Below are positions 17,706 through 26,848 of a stretch of 43,578 bases of DNA, one piece after another (within the stretch, counting starts at the first letter, position 1; every line of letters begins with the position of its first letter). A program made the position numbers and the translations under genes. The stretch covers positions 1 to 43,578 of the forward strand of contig DAIDHX010000002.1 of assembly GCA_027451885.1 (NCBI GenBank), read 5' to 3'. The notes beneath the pieces are model-generated. The model searched no databases. It saw only the letters and a list, made by a program, of their open reading frames with translations, and was not told where the DNA came from. Origin of the DNA: Planctomycetales bacterium. Lineage in GTDB: Bacteria > Planctomycetota > Planctomycetia > Isosphaerales > Isosphaeraceae.

Positions 17706-20700
17706 ATGAATGGTTTAATTCGTGCATCGCTGGGCAACCCGCATGCGGTGACGGTGATGTCGTTTGCCCTGGTAATTCTGGGCACGCTGAGCCTCACCGC
17801 GATTCCGATTGATATTCTCCCCGTTTTCAAGGCGCCGGCGGTGCAGGCGCTCACGTTCTACGGCGGCATGTCCGCTGAATCCGTGGCCAACGGTATCTCG
17901 AACCGAATGGAACGCTGGACCGGGCAGGCCAACGGCCAGCTCCGCCAGGAATCACGGTCGATCATCGGCGCCAGCATCGTGCGTAACTACTTCCGTGAGG
18001 ACGTTGACCCCAACGGCGCCTTGACCCAGGTGAACTCGCTGGCGCTGGGTGTGTTGCCGAACCTGCCGCCAGGTACGTTGCCGCCAGTCGTGCTGCCGTT
18101 TGACCCGACGTCCATGGTGCCCGTGTGCGTGGTCGCTCTCGACAGCGCAAATCCAGAAAATAACGAGTCGGTGCTCTACGACGTCGGCCGGTACGAGATT
18201 CGTAACTTCATCATGGCCATCAACGGCGCCGTGGCGCCGGTGGTTTATGGCGGCAAGATCCGCGCGGTTCTGGCCTATCTCGACCGCCAGAAAATGCAGG
18301 CCCGCGGCTACTCTCCGGTCGACGTGATGCACGGGCTGGATGGATCGAACGTGTTCCTGCCCTCGGGTGACGCCAAGTTCGGCAAGATGGACTATGTGCT
18401 CGATTCGAACTCGATGTACTTGAACATCTCGGACATGGGCGAGATTCCGTTGCGTTACGAGGAAGGACGAGCCGTCTTCCTCCGCGACGTGGCGACCCCC
18501 AAGGACGCCAATTACATCCAGACCAACGTGGTCCGGGTCGACGGCAAGCGCGTGGTCTACATTCCTGTGTACCGCCAGTTAGGCGCGAGCACGCTCCGCG
18601 TGGTGAGCAACCTGCGCGGCGAGCTCAAGAACATGGAAGAGCGAGCCACCCGTAGCGGTATCAATCTGCGCTTGCTCATGGACCAGTCGGTCTACGTCTG
18701 GAGCTCGATCAAGGCGTTGATTCAGGAAGGGCTGATCGGCGCGGTGCTCTGTTCGCTCACGATTCTGATGTTCCTGGGCGAATGGCGGATGACCGGCATC
18801 GCGATCATGACGCTGCCGATCTCGGTGCTCACGGCCTCCGCCGCGCTTTTGGCGTTCGGGCAGACGATCAACGTCATGACGCTCGCGGGAATGACGCTGG
18901 CCATTGGCCCGATGATCGACAGCGCGATTATCTGTCTCGAGAATACGCATAGGCATTTGAGCATGGGTGCAACGCCGAAAGACGCGGCGTTCCTGGGTGC
19001 GAGCGAAGTGGCGATGCCCGAGCTCGTTTCCACGCTTTGTACGTTCCTCGTGCTCTCGCCGCTGGTGTTCACGCCTGGTCTCGGCCAGTTTCTCTTCAAG
19101 CCGATGACGATGGCGGTGGCGTTTTCGATGATCGCGGCTTACTTCCTGTCGCGAACGCTGGTGCCTGCCTGTAGCGCCTTCTGGCTGCACGGGCATGGCG
19201 ATGGCCACGGGGCAGGGCATGGCGACGCCCACGGCGCGAGCCACGGCGGGCACGACGGCCAGTCGGGGCACGAAGCGCATTCGGACGGACCCGAGACGTT
19301 CCAGATCAATGGCGGCAGCCATGGCCACGAGGCGCCCAGGAAGGGGCTTATCGGCCGCGCCTTCGCCCGCTGGCAGCGCGCCATCGACCAGGGCATCGAG
19401 ATCTACGTCAAGGGGCTCGACGGCGTGCTTGCTCACCGCTACATCACGGTGAGCGTCGGCTTCGGGCTGCTGGCCGCCACCCTCGTCGTGTTCTGGCCCA
19501 TCATGCGCCGGGAGTTCTTCCCAGAGGTCGACGCAGGCGCATTTGAAATGTACGTGCGGGCTCCATCCGGCCTCCGCATCGAGGAGACTGAAAAACGCAT
19601 CGCCGCCGTCGAGAAGTTCATTCGCGAGAAAATCGGCGAGGAAGATCTTGAACGCGTCCTCTGCGAGCTGGGCGTGACCGCCGACTGGTCGGCCGCTTAC
19701 ACCCCCAACGCCGGACCCATGGATACTGTCGTCAAGATCCAGCTCACCGAGGAACGCAGCAAGTCCGCCCAGGAGTATGTCAAAATCCTCCGCGACGGCT
19801 TCCACAACGATTCCAGTTTCTCTGATCTGGAATTCGCGTTCGATGCGGGCGGTATGGTTCGCTCCGCGATGAACGAGGGCAAATCGACGCCGATCAGTAT
19901 CCGCGTCACCGGTAAGAACCAGCGGGTTGCACACAAGATCGCGACCGAGATCAAGGGGCGCGTTCAGGCAATCGACGGCGTCGTCGACGCTCGGATCATC
20001 CAGCGCCTTGACTATCCGCAGTACCTGATCAAGGTCAACCGGGCCAAGGCGTCTGAGCTGGGGGTCACCCAGCGCGACGTGATGCAGAGCGTCGTCGCGG
20101 CGTTCAACTCCAGCGTCCAGTTCAACAAAACGAATTTCTGGTTCGACCCTGTCAGCAAGAACCAGTACTTCGTGGGCGTGCAGTACTACGAAGAGGACAT
20201 CAAGTCGATCGACACGCTCTACGACATCATCGTGACGCCCTCGCGTCCCGATGTGCCGAAGAAGCCGATCCCGCTCAAGAACCTGGCGACGATTGAGCTT
20301 TCACCCGTGCCGACCGAGGTCACGCACTACAACATTCAGTCGACCATCGAGCTCACGATGGGCGTCGATGAGCGCGACCTGGGTCACGTTTCGGACGATG
20401 TCTGGAAAGTGCTCGACACCTTCGGCATTCCCGACAAGGAGAAACCGGCCGAATGGTATCCCTACGACCCTGAGAAGAAGGACAAGACACGCTTGCCGGG
20501 CTCGAAGGTTGTGCTGAGCGGTGAATACCTGCGTATGACGGCGACCTTCAACAGCCTCTCGAGCGGTCTGATTCTGGCGTCGCTCTTGATCTACTTCTTG
20601 ATGGTCGGCCTCGACAAGTCGTTCGTGGTGCCGCTGTCGGTCATGTCGATCGTGCCCTTGTGCTTGATCGGCATCTTGCCCGCGCTCTACTTCTCGGGCT

Positions 20701-21116
20701 CGGCGGTGAATGTGCAGTCGCTGCTCGGCTTCGTGTTCATTGTCGGTATCAAGGTGGCGAACTCGGTGCTGATGACCGATTACGCTCAGGAGTTGCGGCG
20801 TCACGAAGGTCTGACACCGATCCAGGCGATCCGCAAGGCGGCGAGCTTGCGCGTGCGTCCGATCACAATGACGGCCCTGGCGGCGTTCTTCGCACTCATC
20901 CCGGGCGCCATGGCGCTCGAGCGAGGTAGCGAGGCGAACGCGCCTCTGGCCCGCGCGATTCTGGGCGGACTCGCCGCTGGCGAGCCGGCGACCCTGTTCG
21001 TGCTGCCAGTGATCTATTCACTCATCGTCAAGGACAAGCCGGGAACCAAGCTCGGCGGCCACGACGACGAGAACGGCCACGGCGGACCTGATCCGCACGG
21101 CAGCCATCACGCCTGA
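17706..21116 (+). CDS. RND efflux transporter permease with His-rich loop
   Basis: Inner-membrane RND pump of the AcrB/CusA superfamily, 1136 aa (family usually 1030-1070); the extra length is explained by His-rich insertions. ATG 17706 has GGAGG 11 nt upstream. TM1 is HAVTVMSFALVILGTLSLTA; porter domains, TM2-6, a second porter half and TM8-12 follow in normal order. The TM4 motif reads LAIGPMIDSAIICLENTHRH and the TM10 motif VGIKVANSVLMTDYAQELRR. Residues about 495-541, in the cytoplasmic TM6-TM7 connector, hold 11 His in repeats such as HGDGHGAGHGDAHGASHGG, and the C-terminal tail has five more (GHGGPDPHGSHHA). The adaptor gene is upstream on the same strand and divergent TolC genes are adjacent. 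A metal-ion substrate or metal sensing is inferred, not shown. Confidence 0.92.
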   Translation: MNGLIRASLGNPHAVTVMSFALVILGTLSLTAIPIDILPVFKAPAVQALTFYGGMSAESVANGISNRMERWTGQANGQLRQESRSIIGASIVRNYFREDVDPNGALTQVNSLALGVLPNLPPGTLPPVVLPFDPTSMVPVCVVALDSANPENNESVLYDVGRYEIRNFIMAINGAVAPVVYGGKIRAVLAYLDRQKMQARGYSPVDVMHGLDGSNVFLPSGDAKFGKMDYVLDSNSMYLNISDMGEIPLRYEEGRAVFLRDVATPKDANYIQTNVVRVDGKRVVYIPVYRQLGASTLRVVSNLRGELKNMEERATRSGINLRLLMDQSVYVWSSIKALIQEGLIGAVLCSLTILMFLGEWRMTGIAIMTLPISVLTASAALLAFGQTINVMTLAGMTLAIGPMIDSAIICLENTHRHLSMGATPKDAAFLGASEVAMPELVSTLCTFLVLSPLVFTPGLGQFLFKPMTMAVAFSMIAAYFLSRTLVPACSAFWLHGHGDGHGAGHGDAHGASHGGHDGQSGHEAHSDGPETFQINGGSHGHEAPRKGLIGRAFARWQRAIDQGIEIYVKGLDGVLAHRYITVSVGFGLLAATLVVFWPIMRREFFPEVDAGAFEMYVRAPSGLRIEETEKRIAAVEKFIREKIGEEDLERVLCELGVTADWSAAYTPNAGPMDTVVKIQLTEERSKSAQEYVKILRDGFHNDSSFSDLEFAFDAGGMVRSAMNEGKSTPISIRVTGKNQRVAHKIATEIKGRVQAIDGVVDARIIQRLDYPQYLIKVNRAKASELGVTQRDVMQSVVAAFNSSVQFNKTNFWFDPVSKNQYFVGVQYYEEDIKSIDTLYDIIVTPSRPDVPKKPIPLKNLATIELSPVPTEVTHYNIQSTIELTMGVDERDLGHVSDDVWKVLDTFGIPDKEKPAEWYPYDPEKKDKTRLPGSKVVLSGEYLRMTATFNSLSSGLILASLLIYFLMVGLDKSFVVPLSVMSIVPLCLIGILPALYFSGSAVNVQSLLGFVFIVGIKVANSVLMTDYAQELRRHEGLTPIQAIRKAASLRVRPITMTALAAFFALIPGAMALERGSEANAPLARAILGGLAAGEPATLFVLPVIYSLIVKDKPGTKLGGHDDENGHGGPDPHGSHHA

Positions 21117-21149
21117 TCTCGGGCGTTTGCTCGTGATCAAAACGCAAAC

Positions 21150-21181
21150 GCGCCCGGGTCGATTTCGGTCGGCCCGGGCGT
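21150..21181. terminator. hairpin between convergent permease and glnE
   Basis: CGCCCGGG (21151-21158) pairs with CCCGGGCG (21173-21180), loop 14 nt. Plus-strand continuation is TGCTTCATTT; minus-strand continuation is CGTTTGCGTTTT, so it may serve both genes. Confidence 0.6.
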
Positions 21182-21224
21182 GCTTCATTTCGCAGGCACC
21201 TACCCCGTCGGTGACCGGCGGTCG

Positions 21225-24200
21225 TTACTCCGCCCTGACAAGCTCCTCGAAAAGCTCCCGCACCCGTTGCGTAACGCGGTTCGATTCTTCCATGAATGCC
21301 TCGACTGACTCGCCCGGGCGCTTGGCGTCGTAGCCCAGACGCTTGGCGAGTCCTTCAATACCGGGTAGGTCTTCCGGAAGCTCGGCGTCTCCACGCCCGT
21401 GAATCAGCCTGAGCCGGGCCTCGATCGTGCGCAGTAGCTCGTACGATTCACGAAGCTCGTCGTGCGTGGGTGCGCTCAGGATTTCGAGCTTGCGCAGATT
21501 TTTAAGTGCGTCCCAGTAGTTGGGTCGGATCACATCCGAGAAGTCGGGTGCATGGCGAAGTTGCAGGTACTGCGTGATGAATTCAAGGTCGGCCAGGCCC
21601 CCTGCGCCTCGCTTGAGGTCATGCGGTTTACTCGCGGCTTCGAGCCGCTTACGCATCGAGCGGACTTCCTGAACCAGTTGCGCACGATCGGTTGGAAGTG
21701 CGAGCGCGTCGTGGATTGTCGCCATGACGGCCTCACCGAATCCTCCGGTGGCGTGGATCACCCGAGCGCGGGTGAGTGCAAGCCGCTCCCAGGTCTGGGC
21801 GCCCGCGCGGAGATACTGCGAGAAAGCGTCAAGAGTTAGGACGAGCGGGCCGGCCGCGCCATAGGGTCTGAGCCGGGCGTCCGCGGTGTAGAGCGGACCT
21901 GCGCCCACACCGTCCGCGAGCGTGCGCAAGACCTGCTGCGCCAGGCCAGTGACGAACGTGTCGTTCGCGAGAGCGCTCGAGCCTCCGCGTGTGAAGCCTT
22001 CCCCTTCGTGCAGGAAAACAAGGTCGAGGTCGCTGTGGTAGTTGAGCTCGCGACCACCGAGCTTACCGAGGCCAAGAATTGCGAAGCGATCGCGTTTGCC
22101 GCTCGCCAATCGCGGCAAGCCGTACTTCGCCTCGCGCTTCCGCCAGAGGTCAAGCGCGACCTCAATCACCACCGCCTGGGCGACGTCCGCAAGCTCGCGA
22201 GTGACCTCGCGAATCGGCTCGCGGCCCAGGATGTCGCGTGCCCCGATCCGAATCCATTCCTTGTTGCGGAAGCTCCACAGGATTGGCGCCAGGTCGACCG
22301 CGCCCTTGCACAGCTCGGCGAGCTCAGCGCGGATCGCCGAGCCAGACAGCGGCCGATCGACCACGAGCGAATCGATGAGATCGTCGATCATGCCCGGATT
22401 GTTGATCAGAATCTCGGTGAGGAAGCGGCTGTTCGAGCAGATCTCCACATAGAGCCTGAGGCTGGGCGGATTCAGGTTGAAAAGCTCCCACAGCACCGCC
22501 TTGGCTCCGAGCGAGGCTGAGACCTTTTCAAGATGCGTGAGCGTGAGGTCGGGGTCAGGGGTGCGAGTGACGGCCTCAAGCAAGCGAGGCGCGATCGCCG
22601 CCAGAAAGTGCCGGCACCGCGCCTGCGAAAGAAACGCTACATCTTCACGCGCAAGCGCTAGCATATTGTGATAGGCGATTTGCGGATCGCGGAATGGGTA
22701 AGGCGCGAGCGCCTCGCGAATGGATTCCGGGCTAGGATCGGGGTCGAGCACCAGGTCGACCACCAGATCGACGGCCGGGTCTGGATCAGCACTGAACGCG
22801 TCGTGCAAAAGGTGGTTCAGGATACGGCGGTTGAGCTCGGTTTTGCCGCGGTAATCATGGAGAAAGCGTTCGGCGGGGCCGCCGCGTTCTTCCCAGGGGC
22901 TTGCGAGCTGGTAGCCCATGCGCACGGCGAGCGCGCGGAGCTCGGCCGGGTCGCGGGGCATCTCGTGCGTCTGGCGATCGAGCACAATTTGCAGCCGGTG
23001 TTCCACCTGGCGCAGGAAGCGGTATGTATCGTCCATGATGTGCCGCTCCTCGGCGGTCAAGCAGCCGACCTGTTCGAGCCTGGCAAGTGCCTCGAGCGTG
23101 TTGCCGCTTTGAACCTCGGGATACTCGCCGCCGTGGAGTAGTTGCAGAAACTGCACCACGAACTCGACGTCGCGAATGCCGCCAGTCCCCGTTTTGACCT
23201 CCACCTCCGCGATGCCCGCCGAAAGCGTGCGCTGCTCGATCTTACGCTTGAGGGCCTTGATCTCGGCGATTTCCGCCGCGCCCAGGTAGCGTCGATACAC
23301 GAAAGGGGTGACCGCACGCTGAAAGATTTGCCCGAGCTCGAGATCGCCCGCCGCCGGCCGCAGCTTGATGAGCGCCTGCCGCTCCCAGGTTCGTCCCCGC
23401 GTGACGTAGTAACCCAGCGTGGCGTCGAGCGACTGCGCGAGCGGTCCCTGGTCGCCGTCGGGCCGCAGCCGCATATCGACGCGGTAAACCTTGCCAAGCG
23501 CCGAATGTTCCGAGAGCAGCCTGAGAATCTCGCTGCCCAGGCGCGCGAAATACTCCGCGTTCGACACCACCTTGGGCCCCGTGGTTCGGCCCTCGTGATC
23601 GTAGAGAAAAACGAGGTCGATATCCGAGCTGTAATTGAGCTCGCGGCCGCCGAGCTTGCCCAGCGCGAGCACCACGAACCGCGCGTCGACTCCGCCCGCG
23701 GAACGTGGGGAGCCATAGCGCTCGGCGAGCCGCGTCGTTGCGACGCGGAGCGAGGCTTCCACGCAGGCGTCGGCCAGGTCGGAAAGGTCGCTCGTGGTCA
23801 TCTCGAGCGAGAAGCCGCGAACGAGGTCGTTGTACCCGATGCGGAAGGATTCGCGGAGCCGGAAGCGGCCGAGAGCCTCGGCCTGATGGAACTCGCCGAG
23901 AGGCGCGAGCTCGCGCCAAAGATCCTCCACGAGCGCATCGCGATCCCTGCGTTCCGCGCCTTCTCGCAGCCAGTCGAGGAGTGACGGATCGCGGATAAGG
24001 ATTTCGCCGTAATGGCGGCTTGCGCCCAGAAGTTGGAGCAGGATCTCGGTGGTGCGTGGGTTGGCCGCGAGTTGCCGGACAATGCGCTCGCGGGGGTTGG
24101 CCGCGAGGAATCGCTCGAAGTTCACGAATGCGAGCGTGGGGTCAGCGCAGCGCGGGAGCAGGGAATCAAGCTGCACGGCGAGCCGGGCGTAGTCGCCCAG

Positions 24201-24335
24201 GGCGGCAGTGTTTTGCCGCACCATCTCCTCGAGCGCGCGTGCTGCGCGTGCGGCGTCGCGCACGCCGAGCCCAAGAAGCCAGGGCTCGAGTAGCTCGGCC
24301 GCATGATACCGGTAGAGGAACCAGTCAGGTGTCAT
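21225..24335 (-). CDS. glnE: bifunctional glutamine synthetase adenylyltransferase/adenylyl-removing enzyme
   Basis: GlnE adds AMP to, or phosphorolytically removes it from, a Tyr of glutamine synthetase, tuning nitrogen assimilation under PII control. Both nucleotidyltransferase domains are present: LGKLGGRELNYSSDIDLVFL in the N-terminal deadenylylase half and LGKLGGRELNYHSDLDLVFL in the C-terminal adenylylase half, each with the GG and DxD metal-binding residues. Length from ATG 24335 is 1036 aa, slightly above E. coli GlnE (about 946). A TTG at 24353 is the alternative start; no clear Shine-Dalgarno separates them. It is the last gene of the run miaB, SMI1-like, glnE, with 40 bp after the SMI1-like stop. 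No glnA or glnB is in the window. Confidence 0.95.
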   Translation of the reverse strand: MTPDWFLYRYHAAELLEPWLLGLGVRDAARAARALEEMVRQNTAALGDYARLAVQLDSLLPRCADPTLAFVNFERFLAANPRERIVRQLAANPRTTEILLQLLGASRHYGEILIRDPSLLDWLREGAERRDRDALVEDLWRELAPLGEFHQAEALGRFRLRESFRIGYNDLVRGFSLEMTTSDLSDLADACVEASLRVATTRLAERYGSPRSAGGVDARFVVLALGKLGGRELNYSSDIDLVFLYDHEGRTTGPKVVSNAEYFARLGSEILRLLSEHSALGKVYRVDMRLRPDGDQGPLAQSLDATLGYYVTRGRTWERQALIKLRPAAGDLELGQIFQRAVTPFVYRRYLGAAEIAEIKALKRKIEQRTLSAGIAEVEVKTGTGGIRDVEFVVQFLQLLHGGEYPEVQSGNTLEALARLEQVGCLTAEERHIMDDTYRFLRQVEHRLQIVLDRQTHEMPRDPAELRALAVRMGYQLASPWEERGGPAERFLHDYRGKTELNRRILNHLLHDAFSADPDPAVDLVVDLVLDPDPSPESIREALAPYPFRDPQIAYHNMLALAREDVAFLSQARCRHFLAAIAPRLLEAVTRTPDPDLTLTHLEKVSASLGAKAVLWELFNLNPPSLRLYVEICSNSRFLTEILINNPGMIDDLIDSLVVDRPLSGSAIRAELAELCKGAVDLAPILWSFRNKEWIRIGARDILGREPIREVTRELADVAQAVVIEVALDLWRKREAKYGLPRLASGKRDRFAILGLGKLGGRELNYHSDLDLVFLHEGEGFTRGGSSALANDTFVTGLAQQVLRTLADGVGAGPLYTADARLRPYGAAGPLVLTLDAFSQYLRAGAQTWERLALTRARVIHATGGFGEAVMATIHDALALPTDRAQLVQEVRSMRKRLEAASKPHDLKRGAGGLADLEFITQYLQLRHAPDFSDVIRPNYWDALKNLRKLEILSAPTHDELRESYELLRTIEARLRLIHGRGDAELPEDLPGIEGLAKRLGYDAKRPGESVEAFMEESNRVTQRVRELFEELVRAE

Positions 24336-24375
24336 GAGAGCGCTCGTGGCCAACGCGACGCTCGAGAGCGATCCA

Positions 24376-25131
24376 TCAGGAGGTCGAGGCCTTGAGCGCG
24401 GAATCGGTCAAGGGCGCGGCGGGTTCGTGCTGGATATGCCGCACGATCGATTCCACCTCGGGCCGGGAAAGCCCCAGCTCGAGCGCGATCTCGAGCTCGC
24501 AGGCGCCTGATGTCGCAAGTTTGCGCACCGTGTCACGATACTTCGCGAGCCGGCTCTCAAGCGGGGGCGCGGCGACATGCTCGCGATGGAGCCGCCAGGG
24601 CGCTCCGAGGTCCGGATAGCCCCGGTCAAACCAGTACTCCCGGCCACCCTGCCGCAAGAGCTCGAGGAACCATTCATCAAAGCTGCGCGCAATCACCCGA
24701 GGCGCCTCGAGCGCGTGATCGTCCCCCGAGGTGAAAACCGGGCACCCCGCGCCCGGAAGCCGATACGCCAGGTCAATGCAGACCGTCTGCAAGTTGGGAT
24801 TGCCCAGCTCGAACCAGCTTTCTGGCTGGATCAGCATGCCGGGATTGGCGGCGAAGGGAATCATCGGACCAATCGCCGAGATCGGATGTACGAGTGGGCC
24901 CAATCGATAGAGCCCGTTCGACAGAATCAGCAGCGAGCGCAAACCCTGCGGCAAACGGAATCCATGCCGCTCTTCCCAGCTTGCGATGGCGGCGGGATCC
25001 GCCCCCTCTCGGCAAGGCTCCTCGACTTCAGCAGCCCAGTCCGCGAGCACGGCCGGGTCAGGCCCGAGCGCGAGGTCGACCTCGGCCGCGGCGAGCCAGC
25101 GCTTCACGAGCTCGGCGAGTGGCAAGGGCAT
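24376..25131 (-). CDS. SMI1/KNR4-family protein with C-terminal helix-turn-helix-like tail
   Basis: 251-aa cytoplasmic protein. The core matches the SMI1/KNR4 (SUKH) fold: DPAAIASWEERHGFRLPQGL, then RSLLILSNGLYRLGPL, and further strands ending IARSFDEWFLELLRQGG. Bacterial SUKH proteins often act as immunity proteins, but there is no toxin gene here. After residue 205 a helical stretch (VRKLATSGACELEIALELG, then LSRPEVESIVRHIQ) looks like a helix-turn-helix of the type found in small regulators. The ATG follows the miaB stop by 10 bp with GAGG 5 nt upstream, so it is translated from the miaB-glnE message. A regulatory or protein-binding role is plausible; no specific function can be given. Confidence 0.8.
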   Translation of the reverse strand: MPLPLAELVKRWLAAAEVDLALGPDPAVLADWAAEVEEPCREGADPAAIASWEERHGFRLPQGLRSLLILSNGLYRLGPLVHPISAIGPMIPFAANPGMLIQPESWFELGNPNLQTVCIDLAYRLPGAGCPVFTSGDDHALEAPRVIARSFDEWFLELLRQGGREYWFDRGYPDLGAPWRLHREHVAAPPLESRLAKYRDTVRKLATSGACELEIALELGLSRPEVESIVRHIQHEPAAPLTDSALKASTS

Positions 25132-25141
25132 GACGTCCTCG

Positions 25142-26569
25142 TCAGGCGGGTTCGACGGGATTCTCGACCCGTCCGAAGAGGGTCACAGCACTCACGGCTT
25201 CAACCCGCACCGGGACAAACCGGCCAACCCAGCGCTCGTCGCCTTCAAACACCATGATCCGATCGCACAGCGTACGGCCCATGAGCTGCTCCTGCCCGCC
25301 CCAGCCCTCACGCCTCGTCGTCGAGCGGCTTGGGCCTTCCACCAGTACATCAAACCGCCGGCCGACAAGTTGTTCGTTGTCCTCCAGGCTGATGCGCGTT
25401 TGCAAGGCGAGAAGCGCGTTGTTGCGCCGCTTCTTCTCGTCTTCCGGCACGTCGTCGGGATAAAGCGAATCCGCCTTCGTACCTTGCCGCGTGCTGTATT
25501 TGAAGATGAAGCTGTTCTTGAACCGAGCCCGCTCCACGAGCCGCATGGTGCGCTCGAATGACGCCTCATCCTCGCCGCAGAAGCCAACGATGAAATCGCT
25601 CGAAATCGCCACCCCTGGGATCGTCTCCCGCGTGCGGGCAAGCATCTCGTCGTACTGGGCCACCGAATACATTCGCTTCATACGCTTGAGAATCACGTCG
25701 CAACCGCTCTGTGCCGGAACGTGAATCGACCGCGAAATGCCGGGGAAATCACGCACCGCCTGGAGCAGGTCGTCGGTCATGTCGTTCGGAAAGTTGGTGA
25801 CGAACCTCACGCGATCAATGCCCGGCGTGCCCTGCACGGCGTTCAAAACATCGGACAGTCGCCAAGTCCGGCCGTCCTGCCCCTTTTTCTCGTAGCTGTT
25901 CACCGTCTGGCCGAGCAACGTGATCTCACGCACCCCCTGATCGACCAGCATCTGTGCTTCCGTGAGAATGGCCTCCGGTGAACGGCTCTGCTCGGGCCCG
26001 CGCACCGACGGAACCACGCAGTAGGTGCAAAATTTGTCGCAGCCCATCATGACCCGGATGTATGCCTGGAACGGCGTGGGGCGAAGCGAAGGTTCGCGAT
26101 CCGGGTCGTAAACCGTGAAAGACTGCGCGATCGATTCGAGCGTGCCGTCACGCCTGGCCTTGCTCACGGCCATCGCCTTGCCCCCGCCCGATTTCACCGC
26201 GGCCAGGAGCTCCGGCACCCGGTCAAGTTGCCCGGGGCCCACAACCAGATCCACGTGAGGCGCACGTTTCAAAATCTCCGCCTGATCCTTCTGAGCCATG
26301 CAACCGAGTACGCCCACGGCCAGGTCGGGATTCCGCGACTTGAGCTTCCGCACACGCCCAAGCGCACTATAAATCTTGTCCTCCGCGTGCTGGCGGACCG
26401 AGCACGTGTTGTAGAAAACCGCGTCCGCGGCCTCCACGTCATCCGTGAGCTCGTAACCCTCCGAACGCAGCTTCGCCGCCACGATCTCGCTGTCCAGCAT
26501 ATTCATCTGGCAGCCGACCGTCTCCAGGTAGAGCTTCTTCCTCGCCTCCGCAGCCAACTCTTCCGCCAT
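25142..26569 (-). CDS. miaB: tRNA-2-methylthio-N6-dimethylallyladenosine synthase
   Basis: Radical SAM methylthiotransferase that converts i6A37 to ms2i6A37 in tRNAs reading UNN codons. The N-terminal MTTase domain has auxiliary-cluster cysteines C20 (VGCQMN), C56 (NTCSVR) and C90 (LGCMAQ). The radical SAM cluster is C177/C181/C184 in MMGCDKFCTYCVVPSVRG. The C-terminal TRAM domain (NEQLVGRRFDVLVEG onward) ends the 475-aa product, the normal length. First gene of the minus-strand run with the SMI1-like gene and glnE; divergent from the hpnR-like gene. The miaA partner is not in the window. Confidence 0.95.
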   Translation of the reverse strand: MAEELAAEARKKLYLETVGCQMNMLDSEIVAAKLRSEGYELTDDVEAADAVFYNTCSVRQHAEDKIYSALGRVRKLKSRNPDLAVGVLGCMAQKDQAEILKRAPHVDLVVGPGQLDRVPELLAAVKSGGGKAMAVSKARRDGTLESIAQSFTVYDPDREPSLRPTPFQAYIRVMMGCDKFCTYCVVPSVRGPEQSRSPEAILTEAQMLVDQGVREITLLGQTVNSYEKKGQDGRTWRLSDVLNAVQGTPGIDRVRFVTNFPNDMTDDLLQAVRDFPGISRSIHVPAQSGCDVILKRMKRMYSVAQYDEMLARTRETIPGVAISSDFIVGFCGEDEASFERTMRLVERARFKNSFIFKYSTRQGTKADSLYPDDVPEDEKKRRNNALLALQTRISLEDNEQLVGRRFDVLVEGPSRSTTRREGWGGQEQLMGRTLCDRIMVFEGDERWVGRFVPVRVEAVSAVTLFGRVENPVEPA

Positions 26570-26848
26570 CCAGCACCGTTGGGAACAAATTCAATGAGGA
26601 TCCGGTACGAGACCTGAATGATCATACCAAACCCTCCATGGATTGAGGAATCGCGACTCAACGTCGAGGACCTCTCCGCCGAAAGCGTCACGTAAACGCA
26701 GGTTGGGCATCCTGGGTAAACCTTGCCAGTCGCAAAATGAGAATGCAGTCGCCAGTCCCTGGCAGACTCGTCGCCGAGCCGTTATGCCTCAATTCTTGCA
26801 CCCGCGGCGGCAGGGATCGCCGGGGAACTCTGCATCACGGGGTATTCG

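Noticed and set aside
18579-19934. 450-codon frame antisense to the RND permease
   Set aside because: The opposite strand is a certain RND permease; the antisense product is Arg/His-rich low-complexity sequence with no domain.
26570-26848. Possible RNA gene between miaB and the hpnR-like gene
   Set aside because: No cloverleaf, no TTCRA loop and no strong hairpin was found; treated as a plain divergent promoter region.
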